Below are positions 7,566 to 12,698 of a DNA stretch of 12,698 bases, piece after piece (within the stretch, counting starts at the first letter, position 1; each line of letters opens with the position of its first letter). This DNA comes from an uncultured Aliarcobacter sp. (GTDB lineage Bacteria; Campylobacterota; Campylobacteria; Campylobacterales; Arcobacteraceae), in assembly GCA_947629065.1 (NCBI GenBank), contig CANRCH010000039.1:1-12698 (forward strand), read 5' to 3'. The notes beneath the pieces were generated by a model. That model was not told the DNA's origin. It saw nothing but the letters and a program-made list of their open reading frames with translations, and did no database searches. Position numbers and translations under genes: made by a program.

Positions 7566-7760
7566 ATGCAAGAAGATATAATAGTTTCAAAAGCTGAATT
7601 AGTTCAGCTTTTTGAAAATGAAGTAATAATCGATACTGGAAAAGGCTGGGAAGTTGATGGTGTAAAGCTAGAAATTATTGCTTTACATGATGTTGAACCA
7701 AAATTTCTGCAAGATATTACAAAAGCTGATTTCTACAAACTTAAACTTATAAAAAAATAA
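7566..7760 (+). CDS. Small hypothetical protein coupled to the response regulator
   Basis: This ORF encodes 64 residues and begins with ATG six bases after the regulator stop. I recognise no family. The protein has no membrane segment, signal peptide or Cys pair. It mixes acidic and hydrophobic residues (ELVQLFENEVIIDTG, then GVKLEIIALHDVEPKF) and has a lysine-rich end, consistent with a small folded domain. The ribosome-binding site is weak (TAAG close to the start), so expression may depend on translation of the regulator. Codon use resembles its neighbours. The tight spacing and same strand support a real gene; the function is unassigned. Confidence 0.65.
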   Translation: MQEDIIVSKAELVQLFENEVIIDTGKGWEVDGVKLEIIALHDVEPKFLQDITKADFYKLKLIKK

Positions 7761-7803
7761 ATACAATTTATATCTATCTTTACTTCTTTTAAACTCAAAA
7801 GTT

Positions 7804-7811
7804 TGTATAAT
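7804..7811 (+). promoter_or_regulatory. Extended -10 promoter for the Nudix-Sel1-NagZ operon
   Basis: TGTATAAT (7804-7811) lies about 36 bases before the Nudix ATG, in the 86-bp gap after the 64-residue gene. No good -35 is seen, but the TG extension can compensate. A second TATAAT at 7816-7821 is an alternative. Motif evidence only. Confidence 0.45.
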
Positions 7812-7846
7812 TAAATATAATAAAAATAAATATTTAAGAATAAAAA

Positions 7847-8632
7847 ATGAAAACAAGTATAAAATATATTGCAAATTTTAAAACTAGCCTTGATTTATAC
7901 AATGGAATAACTATTGAAAAAACAGATCTTCCAGATTCTAAATTTGAGTTTGAAACAAACTTAAAACAATTAATAAATGAAACAAAAGATAACAAAAACT
8001 TAATTTGGATATATATTGGAATTGAAAAATCTGATTTTATAGAAGTTGCTACAAGAAGTGGTTTTACTTTTCACTCTTGTAATAGTGATTATATTTTACT
8101 TGTAAATGTTCTTAAAAAAGATGCAATTGTTCCAAATTTAGCAAATCATACTTTGGGAGTTGGTGCTGTTGTTTTAAATGATAAAAATGAAATACTACTT
8201 ATAAAAGAGCATTTAAGAAATGAGTTTTATAAACTTCCTGGCGGTTATATTGATGATGCTGAGATGATTAGCACTGCTTTAAGTAGAGAAGTTTATGAAG
8301 AAACTGGAGTTGTGGCAGAGTTTAAAAAAATTGTATCTATTGGGCATTTTTACCCACATCAATTTCATAAATCAAACCTATATGTACTTTGTTTTGCAAA
8401 AGCAAAAAGTACAAAAATAGATATAAAAGATAAAAATGAGATAAAAGAGGCTATGTGGTTAAATATTGATGAACTTTTTTCTAGAGATGATATTCATGAA
8501 TATACAAAAGCAATTGTAGAATCTTCTTTAAACAACTCAGGGCTTTATAAAGCAAAAACTCCAATCTTAAGCCATCTTAAAAATGAGTTTGAACTATTTT
8601 TTACAAAAGAATATTTAGAAAAAGATGAATAA
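7847..8632 (+). CDS. Nudix hydrolase with NUDT6-like pre-Nudix domain
   Basis: This is a Nudix-family pyrophosphohydrolase (nucleoside diphosphate linked to X) of 261 residues. The Nudix box spans G133-V155 and fits GX5EX7REUXEEXGU exactly, including REVYEETGV at 147-155, so metal binding and catalysis should be intact. Residues 1-100 form an N-terminal domain with LYNGITIEKTDLP, NLIWIYIGIEKSDFIEVATRSGFTFH and DYILLVNVL. I recall this order (FNGV..., W..I...D.I..A...GF.FHH..., Y.ML..WL) from human NUDT6 and plant NUDX2/6/7/10-type proteins, where it is called the pre-Nudix domain; the plant enzymes hydrolyse ADP-ribose or NADH. The substrate here cannot be read from sequence. It is the first gene of an operon and is followed after 10 bp by a Sel1-repeat gene. 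ATG is preceded by a poor ribosome-binding site. Confidence 0.92.
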   Translation: MKTSIKYIANFKTSLDLYNGITIEKTDLPDSKFEFETNLKQLINETKDNKNLIWIYIGIEKSDFIEVATRSGFTFHSCNSDYILLVNVLKKDAIVPNLANHTLGVGAVVLNDKNEILLIKEHLRNEFYKLPGGYIDDAEMISTALSREVYEETGVVAEFKKIVSIGHFYPHQFHKSNLYVLCFAKAKSTKIDIKDKNEIKEAMWLNIDELFSRDDIHEYTKAIVESSLNNSGLYKAKTPILSHLKNEFELFFTKEYLEKDE

Positions 8633-8642
8633 AGGCTAAATT

Positions 8643-9461
8643 TTGAAAAAACTTATATCAAAACTTGCACTATTTATAACTCCAAGTATCTCTTCAAATC
8701 TTAAAGATGGAGTAAAAGCTTATGAAGAGTTTGATTATGTAAAGGCATATAAGATTTTTTCAAAAGAGCATCTAAAAGATGATAAAAAAGCACTTTTTTA
8801 TCTAGGAAATATGTATTTAAAAGGTGAATTTGTAGAAAAAGATATAGATAAGGCAATAGAGTTTTTTGAAAAATCTGTAAACAATGAAAATATTGAATCA
8901 GCTTTTATTCTTGCAAATCTATATCTAAATGAAAAAGAGATTGAAAAAGATATAGAAAAAGCAAAATATTGGCTAAAACATGCTGCTTCAAAAAATTATT
9001 TAAAAGCAAAAGAGATGCTTTTTGAACTGGAGTTTGGAAAAAAAGAGCAAGAGATTAGTTTTTTGGATGCAAAAGATGCTTTTTTGGATGAGGATTATAA
9101 AAAAGCTTTAGAGTTTTTCTTAATTCTAGCAAGAAAAGATGATATTGTTGCACAATATTATATTGGATATATTTATGAATATTGTGAGATTGAAGCAGAA
9201 AACAAAGACTCATTTTTTTGGTTTTTAAAATCTGCAAATGGTGGATATAGTGAAGCACAATATGAAGTTGCTTTAAAATACTATTTTGAAAACCAATGTG
9301 AAGATGCTGTTTTATGGTATGAAAAAGCAGCAAGACAAAATCATAAACAAGCACAGCATAATCTTGCATTGATGTTTGAGCTTGGATATGGTGTTGAAAA
9401 AAATCAAGAATTAGCAAATCTTTGGTACAAAAAATCAAAAGAAAAGGAAAATAATATATGA
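8643..9461 (+). CDS. Sel1-repeat protein, probably cytoplasmic or membrane-associated
   Basis: This is a 272-residue tetratricopeptide-like scaffold of Sel1 repeats, a fold used for protein-protein contacts. Recognisable units begin at ALFYLGNMYLKGEFVEKD, at SAFILANLYLNEKEIEKD, at VAQYYIGYIYEYCE, at AQYEVALKYYFENQ and at AQHNLALMFELGYGVEKN, each followed by an A-x-x-(W/F)(Y/F) helix such as AVLWYEKAARQ. The N-terminus (MKKLISKLALFITPSIS) is mildly hydrophobic but not a clear signal peptide. The start is TTG, with AAAGG seven bases upstream, right after the Nudix stop. Its TGA overlaps the next gene's ATG (ATGA). The partner is unknown; the following exported Sel1 protein is the obvious candidate relative, perhaps from duplication. 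The repeat family is clear; the function is not. Confidence 0.88.
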   Translation: MKKLISKLALFITPSISSNLKDGVKAYEEFDYVKAYKIFSKEHLKDDKKALFYLGNMYLKGEFVEKDIDKAIEFFEKSVNNENIESAFILANLYLNEKEIEKDIEKAKYWLKHAASKNYLKAKEMLFELEFGKKEQEISFLDAKDAFLDEDYKKALEFFLILARKDDIVAQYYIGYIYEYCEIEAENKDSFFWFLKSANGGYSEAQYEVALKYYFENQCEDAVLWYEKAARQNHKQAQHNLALMFELGYGVEKNQELANLWYKKSKEKENNI

Positions 9462-9976
9462 AAAAATATTTAATAATTACTATTTTTTTAGCTACTTTTT
9501 TACAAGCATTTACAATAGATGAAGCACAAAGTGCTTTGGAAAATGAAGAGTACAAAAAAGCATACTATATTTTTAAAGCTATTGTAGAAAATAGTGAAGA
9601 TGAAACAGGTGAAGCAAACTATGAATTAGCAAGAATGTATGATTATGGTTGTGCTATTAGACAAAATATAAGTGAAGCTGTAAAGTATTATGAAAAAGCT
9701 GCAAAACTAGGAAATATAGAGGCAAAAAGAAATCTAGGTTCTATTTATCATCTTGGAGAAGAGGAGATAACTTCTATAAAACCAAGTGGAGATATGTTTG
9801 ATTTATGTACAAATAGAATTTCTGAAGATGAAGATGTGAAACCAAATAAAACTAAAGTTAAACAAGATTATAAAAAAGCTGTAAAGTATTTAAAAGAGGC
9901 TGTAAAACAAGGCGATGAAGAGTCTAAAAGATTATTAGAGATTATTTGTGATAGTAAGCAAGAGCTTTGTAAATAG
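9458..9976 (+). CDS. Exported Sel1-repeat protein
   Basis: This 172-residue protein has a clear Sec signal peptide, MKKYLIITIFLATFLQA with cleavage likely before FTIDEA, so the mature protein should be periplasmic. It contains Sel1 units: ANYELARMYDYGCAIRQN with EAVKYYEKAAKLGN, then AKRNLGSIYHLGEEE, a charged insert of about 30 residues, and KKAVKYLKEAVKQGDEES. Mature cysteines occur in YGCAI, DLCTN, IICDS and at the C-terminal ELCK, so disulfides are possible, as in the cysteine-rich Hcp proteins of Helicobacter, although the spacing is not the Hcp pattern. ATG overlaps the previous stop by 4 bp, which implies coupled translation. It probably acts as a binding scaffold in the envelope; the partner is unknown. 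Confidence 0.88.
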   Translation: MKKYLIITIFLATFLQAFTIDEAQSALENEEYKKAYYIFKAIVENSEDETGEANYELARMYDYGCAIRQNISEAVKYYEKAAKLGNIEAKRNLGSIYHLGEEEITSIKPSGDMFDLCTNRISEDEDVKPNKTKVKQDYKKAVKYLKEAVKQGDEESKRLLEIICDSKQELCK

Positions 9977-9994
9977 GATTTTAAGGAATATTAT

Positions 9995-10261
9995 ATGGAT
10001 TATATAGAGTTTGAAAAAGCAGTTGATATGTTTGGAATTATCTCAAATATGAGTAAAAAAGATATAAAAAAAAGATACTTAAAACTATCAAAAAAATATC
10101 ATCCAGATATGAGTACAGGAAGCCACGAAAAATTTACAGAGCTAAAAAGAAATTATGAAGTTTTGCAAGAGTATATGGAAAATTATAGTTTTTCTTTTGA
10201 AAAAGATGAGTTTAAAAAGCAGTTTCCTGCATTTTTTAATTATAAATCATGGGTTAAATAG
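9995..10261 (+). CDS. Minimal J-domain (DnaJ-like) co-chaperone
   Basis: This 88-residue protein consists almost entirely of a J domain. Helix I is FEKAVDMFGI, helix II KKDIKKRYLKLSKKY, the invariant HPD is at 36-38, and helix III is HEKFTELKRNYEVLQEYM. HPD stimulates Hsp70 (DnaK) ATPase, so this should deliver a client to DnaK or recruit DnaK to a site. It lacks the Gly/Phe, zinc-finger and C-terminal client domains of DnaJ. After the J domain come about 25 residues rich in Phe (FSFEKDEFKKQFPAFFNYKSW) that may hold the client contact. ATG follows AAGGAA by six bases and lies 18 bp after the exported Sel1 gene. It has no signal peptide, so it is cytosolic. The J-domain call is secure; the client is unknown. 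Confidence 0.88.
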   Translation: MDYIEFEKAVDMFGIISNMSKKDIKKRYLKLSKKYHPDMSTGSHEKFTELKRNYEVLQEYMENYSFSFEKDEFKKQFPAFFNYKSWVK

Positions 10262-10269
10262 GATAAATT

Positions 10270-11352
10270 TTGAGAATAATAGTTTTTTTAATTTTATTTG
10301 TAGTTTCAAGTTTTGCAAATAACTATTCAAAACAAGAACTTGAGAAAATGATAGCAAAAATGGTTATTTTAGGATTTTATGGCACAAAAATAGATGCAAA
10401 TAGCCAAATAGCAAAAGATATAAAATCAGGTCTTGGTGGAGTTATTTTGTTTGATATGGATCCAACAAATAAAGATAAAGCAAAAAATATAGAATCAAGA
10501 GATCAGCTAAAAAAATTAAATGAAACTCTACAAAGTTTTAGAAAAGAGAAACTTTTAATTTCTATTGACCAAGAAGGTGGAGCTGTTCAAAGATTAAAAC
10601 CAAAACATGGATTTACAAACACTTTAAGTGCAAATGAAATTGCAAAAAATGGTGATGAATTTGCAAGAAGTTCTTATGATACTTTGGCAAAAGAGTTAAA
10701 ATACTCTGGAATTAATCTAAATTTTGCACCTTCTGTTGATTTAGCAATAAACCCAAAAAACAAAGTAATTGTAACAAGAGGAAGAAGTTTTTCTAAAGAT
10801 GAAAAAATTGTTACAAAATATGCAAAAATATTTATAGAACAGATGAATGAAGAGGGTGTATTAACAAGCTTAAAACACTTTCCAGGTCATGGTTCATCAT
10901 TGGCTGATTCGCATTTAGGTTTTGTAGATATTAGTAATACTTGTAGTAAAATTGAGCTTGAACCATATAAAAATTTAATAAAAAACAAAAGTGTAGATTT
11001 AATAATGACAGCTCATGTATTTAATAAAAACATAGATTCTAAATATCCAGCAACTCTATCTTATGCTACAAATAGTAAACTTTTAAGAGAAAAGCTTGGT
11101 TTTGATGGAGTTTTAATCACAGATGATTTACAAATGAGTGCAATAAGTAAGCATTATGATTTAAAACAAACTGTAAGTTTAGCTATAAATAGTGGAGTGA
11201 ATATCTTACTTTTTGCAAATCAACTTGCAAAACCTTTAAGCTTGAAAGAGATTGTAGATACTGTTTATGGTGAGTTGCAAAATGGAAATATAAAAGTAGA
11301 AAGAATCATAGATTCAAACAAAAAAATAGATAAACTTTTAGAGAAGCTTTAA
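10270..11352 (+). CDS. Exported NagZ-like beta-N-acetylhexosaminidase (GH3)
   Basis: This is a glycoside hydrolase family 3 enzyme expected to remove N-acetylglucosamine from peptidoglycan fragments. Of 360 residues, the first 16-17 (MRIIVFLILFVVSSFA) form a signal peptide, unlike cytosolic E. coli NagZ (341 residues). Signatures are SIDQEGGAVQRL at 98-109, NFAPSVDLA at 151-159, KHFPGHG at 202-208, the D213-S-H215 dyad that acts as general acid/base in NagZ, and ITDDLQM at 283-289 with D285 as the predicted nucleophile. All catalytic residues are present. The start is TTG with AGGA six bases upstream, overlapping the J-domain stop region (8-bp gap). It is the last gene of the operon, and its stop lies inside a palindromic terminator. 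Family certain; the sugar substrate and periplasmic location are inferred. Confidence 0.92.
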   Translation: MRIIVFLILFVVSSFANNYSKQELEKMIAKMVILGFYGTKIDANSQIAKDIKSGLGGVILFDMDPTNKDKAKNIESRDQLKKLNETLQSFRKEKLLISIDQEGGAVQRLKPKHGFTNTLSANEIAKNGDEFARSSYDTLAKELKYSGINLNFAPSVDLAINPKNKVIVTRGRSFSKDEKIVTKYAKIFIEQMNEEGVLTSLKHFPGHGSSLADSHLGFVDISNTCSKIELEPYKNLIKNKSVDLIMTAHVFNKNIDSKYPATLSYATNSKLLREKLGFDGVLITDDLQMSAISKHYDLKQTVSLAINSGVNILLFANQLAKPLSLKEIVDTVYGELQNGNIKVERIIDSNKKIDKLLEKL

Positions 11353-11370
11353 AGATTTTAAAATCTTTAA
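11349..11370. terminator. 22-bp perfect palindrome, probable bidirectional terminator
   Basis: Each half reads TTAAAGATTTT on its own strand, giving a perfect 22-bp inverted repeat with no spacer; as RNA the centre would form the loop. It contains the TAA of the NagZ-like gene (11350-11352) and the complementary TAA of the phosphatase (11369-11367), with only 14 bp between the two genes. The position between convergent genes fits a terminator for both. The stem is AT-rich and the U tract is short, so strength is uncertain. Confidence 0.55.
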
Positions 11371-12080
11371 TCTTCAATATTCTCTTGAGTAAATATTCTC
11401 ATACTTGGAAACTCCAAAGCACAGATTCTTGGATTTGGGATTTTTAAAGGGTCTTTTTCATGATATGAACCCAAATCTATACCACAAGAAAACTCTGTCA
11501 TTTTTGGTTCTTCAAAAATAGTGTGACCATATACATTAAAAATCTCTTTTATATCAACACTTGATTTTCTACTCCATAAAACTTGATTTTCAAAATCCTC
11601 TTTATCAAATCTATCTTGACTATTTCTTAAATGCCAAACTCTTCCAATACTTGAGTGACTTACAACTAAATATCTATTATCTTGGGTTTTATAATCTTTA
11701 AACTCAAGATATAGTGGTAAATTTTCTATAAAATCATAACACTTAAAATAGTGTTCTTCACTTTTAAAAGATTTCATAGTCTCTCTTCCACCATTATTTA
11801 CAATCCAATACTTTCCATCTTGTGTAAACTCTTGTTCAGTTCTTGTTGGACCATACTCTAAAAGCATCTCTTCATGGTTTCCTCTTACAGCTTTATAGTT
11901 ATTTTCCATAATTAAATCAATAACTTTTGCTGAATCTTTTCCTCTATCAATTAAATCACCTGCAAAAACTATTTTTGAATCCTTTTTATTTGGTAGTTTA
12001 TCTATTAAAGCCAAAAGTGTTTTATAACATCCGTGAATATCTCCTATAATATATATTTGATTATTTTTTTGATTTTGCAT
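11367..12080 (-). CDS. Metallophosphatase of the ApaH/PrpA (PPP) group
   Basis: This 237-residue calcineurin-like phosphoesterase should bind two metal ions. Motifs are GDIHG at 13-17, GDLIDRG at 41-47, RGNHE at 66-70, SHSS with H142, YGHT with H186, and IDLGS at 201-205 in place of the usual IDTG. The set is that of bacterial serine/threonine phosphatases (PrpA/PrpB), PrpE, and diadenosine tetraphosphatase ApaH; length alone does not decide between protein and Ap4A substrates. ATG at 12080-12078 has a very strong AAGGAGA ribosome-binding site. The gene is convergent with the NagZ-like gene, sharing a terminator palindrome, and divergent from the DUF393 gene, sharing a symmetric -10. No signal peptide is seen, so it is cytosolic. 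Confidence 0.9.
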   Translation of the reverse strand: MQNQKNNQIYIIGDIHGCYKTLLALIDKLPNKKDSKIVFAGDLIDRGKDSAKVIDLIMENNYKAVRGNHEEMLLEYGPTRTEQEFTQDGKYWIVNNGGRETMKSFKSEEHYFKCYDFIENLPLYLEFKDYKTQDNRYLVVSHSSIGRVWHLRNSQDRFDKEDFENQVLWSRKSSVDIKEIFNVYGHTIFEEPKMTEFSCGIDLGSYHEKDPLKIPNPRICALEFPSMRIFTQENIED

Positions 12081-12108
12081 ATTCTCTCCTTAGCAAAATT
12101 TATTAGAG

Positions 12109-12118
12109 TATAATTATA
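12109..12118. promoter_or_regulatory. Symmetric -10 (TATAATTATA) for two divergent genes
   Basis: The 10-bp perfect palindrome TATAATTATA contains TATAAT on the plus strand (12109-12114) facing the DUF393 gene and TATAAT on the minus strand (12118-12113) facing the phosphatase. Predicted starts lie about 26-33 bases before each ATG. No clear -35 is present on either strand. Symmetric -10 sequences are a known cause of divergent transcription in bacteria. Confidence 0.5.
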
Positions 12119-12148
12119 GAGTAATAGTGCTTATGCAGGAAAACAAAG

Positions 12149-12526
12149 ATGAAAAATAAAAAACAAATAAGAGTTTATTATGATAAAGAGTGTCCATTTT
12201 GTGAAAAGTATAGTAAATATATAGAGTTAAAAAAGCTATGTGATATTGAATTAATTGATGCAAGAACGAATAAGAGCTTACTTAATAACTTAAAAGAAGA
12301 GGGCTTTGATATAAATGATGGTGTGATTTTAGAACTAGATTCACAAATATCTCAAGGCTTTGAAGCAGTTCAAAAGATTGATAGTCTATTAGAAAAAAAT
12401 AATTTTAAATCAAAGTTTTTTAGTTTTTTAATAAACTTAAATATTTTTGAAAAAATAATTTATCCATCTTTAAAATTTTTAAGAAAAATAGTTTTAAAAC
12501 TACTTAGAAAAGATATGAAGATTTGA
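12149..12526 (+). CDS. DCC-family (DUF393) thioredoxin-like protein
   Basis: This 125-residue protein opens with IRVYYDKECPFCEKYSKYI, the DUF393/DCC signature (YDxxCPxC), with C15 and C18 as the predicted redox pair in a thioredoxin-like fold. IELIDARTNKSLL (34-46) and the acidic DGVILELD near 57 fit the family pattern. The C-terminal part (from about 88, FKSKFFSFLINLNIFEKIIYPSLKFLRKIVLKLLRK) is basic and amphipathic and may sit at the membrane. No signal peptide is present. The ATG has AGGA eight bases upstream; an earlier ATG at 12133 is out of frame and stops quickly. The family has no established general function; a thiol-disulfide role is inferred from CPFC. Confidence 0.85.
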   Translation: MKNKKQIRVYYDKECPFCEKYSKYIELKKLCDIELIDARTNKSLLNNLKEEGFDINDGVILELDSQISQGFEAVQKIDSLLEKNNFKSKFFSFLINLNIFEKIIYPSLKFLRKIVLKLLRKDMKI

Positions 12527-12531
12527 TTTAG

Positions 12532-12537
12532 TATAAT
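12532..12537 (+). promoter_or_regulatory. Candidate -10 for the gene at the right edge
   Basis: TATAAT at 12532-12537 lies six bases after the DUF393 stop. Transcription would start near 12544 and give a leader of about 145 nt before the ATG at 12690. No clear -35 is visible. Confidence 0.4.
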
Positions 12538-12562
12538 AGAGATAAAAATATGGAGATTAAAT

Positions 12563-12604
12563 TTGAAAATTACGATTTATTATGATTACACGGTATTTCT
12601 ATAA
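12563..12604 (+). other. 13-codon ORF with ribosome-binding site (leader peptide or gene remnant)
   Basis: TTG at 12563 is preceded by GGAG (12552-12555) with an ideal 7-base spacing and encodes MKITIYYDYTVFL before TAA at 12602-12604. The first eight residues look like the start of a thioredoxin-fold protein (compare IRVYYDKECPFC in the gene just upstream, or DsbA/FrnE-type MKI.IYYD). The following 50 bases stay open only briefly in other frames (one reads HGISINYGNIILIWL). It may be a decayed gene start or a short leader peptide; the sequence does not decide. Confidence 0.35.
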
Positions 12605-12633
12605 ATTACGGTAATATCATATTGATCTGGCTA

Positions 12634-12674
12634 TAGTTTTTAGGACATAGAAATGTTAAAATTTCTAAATACTA
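12634..12674 (+). promoter_or_regulatory. Hairpin-forming leader next to the ribosome-binding site
   Basis: TAGTTTTTAG (12634-12643) pairs with CTAAATACTA (12665-12674) in 9 of 10 positions. An alternative perfect 7-bp hairpin, TAGAAAT (12648-12654) with ATTTCTA (12661-12667), competes for three of the same bases. The structure ends directly before AAAAGAGGA, the ribosome-binding site of the next gene. I do not recognise a known riboswitch class. AT-rich DNA forms such stems by chance, so support is modest. Confidence 0.3.
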
Positions 12675-12689
12675 AAAGAGGATAAAAAG

Positions 12690-12698
12690 ATGGCTGGA
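12690..12698 (+). CDS. First three codons of a downstream gene
   Basis: ATG GCT GGA (MAG) at the window edge follows a strong ribosome-binding site, AGAGGA, at about 12678-12683 with a spacing of about 6-7 bases. The gene continues outside the window, so the product cannot be assigned. Confidence 0.6.

Noticed and set aside
7791..7804. Small hairpin AAACT-CAAA-AGTTT before the Nudix promoter
   Set aside because: Five AT-rich pairs with no following T tract are too weak for a terminator and common by chance at this composition.
7683..7874. Minus-strand frame of 63 codons with hydrophobic Tyr/Leu/Phe content
   Set aside because: It spans a real small gene, an intergenic promoter region and the Nudix start; its hydrophobicity follows from AT-rich reverse-strand sequence.
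9059..9092. Two copies of TTTTTTGGATG about 20 bases apart
   Set aside because: They lie inside the Sel1 gene and encode repeated FLD residues; local coding similarity explains them.
9055..9555. Minus-strand open frame of 166 codons across the two Sel1 genes
   Set aside because: It is antisense to two clear Sel1-repeat genes, is rich in His, Leu, Phe and Gln as expected of a reverse-strand shadow, and shows no motif or ribosome-binding site.
12133..12135. ATG upstream of the DUF393 start
   Set aside because: It is out of frame with the gene, ends after eight codons and lacks its own ribosome-binding site.
1..12698. Mobile elements, CRISPR arrays, extra selenoprotein genes with in-frame UGA and SECIS
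   Set aside because: No transposase, terminal repeats, spaced direct repeats or conserved frame continuing through a TGA were found by eye on either strand.

Overview
The window is AT-rich, densely packed bacterial DNA, with short intergenic gaps, overlapping start and stop codons and frequent TTG/GTG starts. The low GC, the selA-selB-tRNA-Sec locus, the Sel1-repeat proteins and the overall protein style suggest a Campylobacterota genome, most likely Arcobacter/Aliarcobacter or a close relative. This is a judgement from familiarity, not a database match. No insertion sequence, phage gene, CRISPR array or rRNA is visible.

Left block (1-5435). A minus-strand operon runs selA (5260-3896), selB (3903-2074), a compact Fbh1/UvrD-like superfamily 1 helicase (2077-572) and a membrane-anchored protein of unknown function (575-1, cut by the window edge). 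Each gene overlaps the next by 4 to 8 bp, so translation is probably coupled. The selenocysteine tRNA (5320-5418, anticodon UCA) is divergent from selA, with only 59 bp between them and overlapping candidate -10 elements. SelA charges this tRNA with selenium and SelB delivers it to UGA codons. selD is not in the window.

Middle block (5436-7760). A DEAD-box RNA helicase lies on the minus strand. Its conserved N-terminus can only be reached from a non-canonical ATC start, and its motif II reads DELD. Divergent to it, behind a good sigma-70-type promoter, are an orphan OmpR-type response regulator with a degenerate receiver and a coupled 64-residue protein.

Right block (7847-12698). A five-gene plus-strand operon encodes a NUDT6-like Nudix hydrolase, two Sel1-repeat proteins (the second with a signal peptide), a minimal J-domain protein and an exported NagZ-like GH3 enzyme. 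It ends at a 22-bp palindrome that overlaps the stop codons of this operon and of a convergent ApaH/PrpA-like metallophosphatase. The phosphatase and a DCC-family (DUF393) thioredoxin-like protein are divergent around a symmetric -10 sequence. The last 170 bp hold a promoter-like TATAAT, a 13-codon ORF with its own ribosome-binding site, a hairpin-forming leader and the first three codons of a further gene.

The selenocysteine locus is well understood. The points most worth following up are the gene partners fused to it, the DEAD-box start codon, the degenerate regulator, the Nudix-Sel1-J-NagZ operon and the leader at the right edge.
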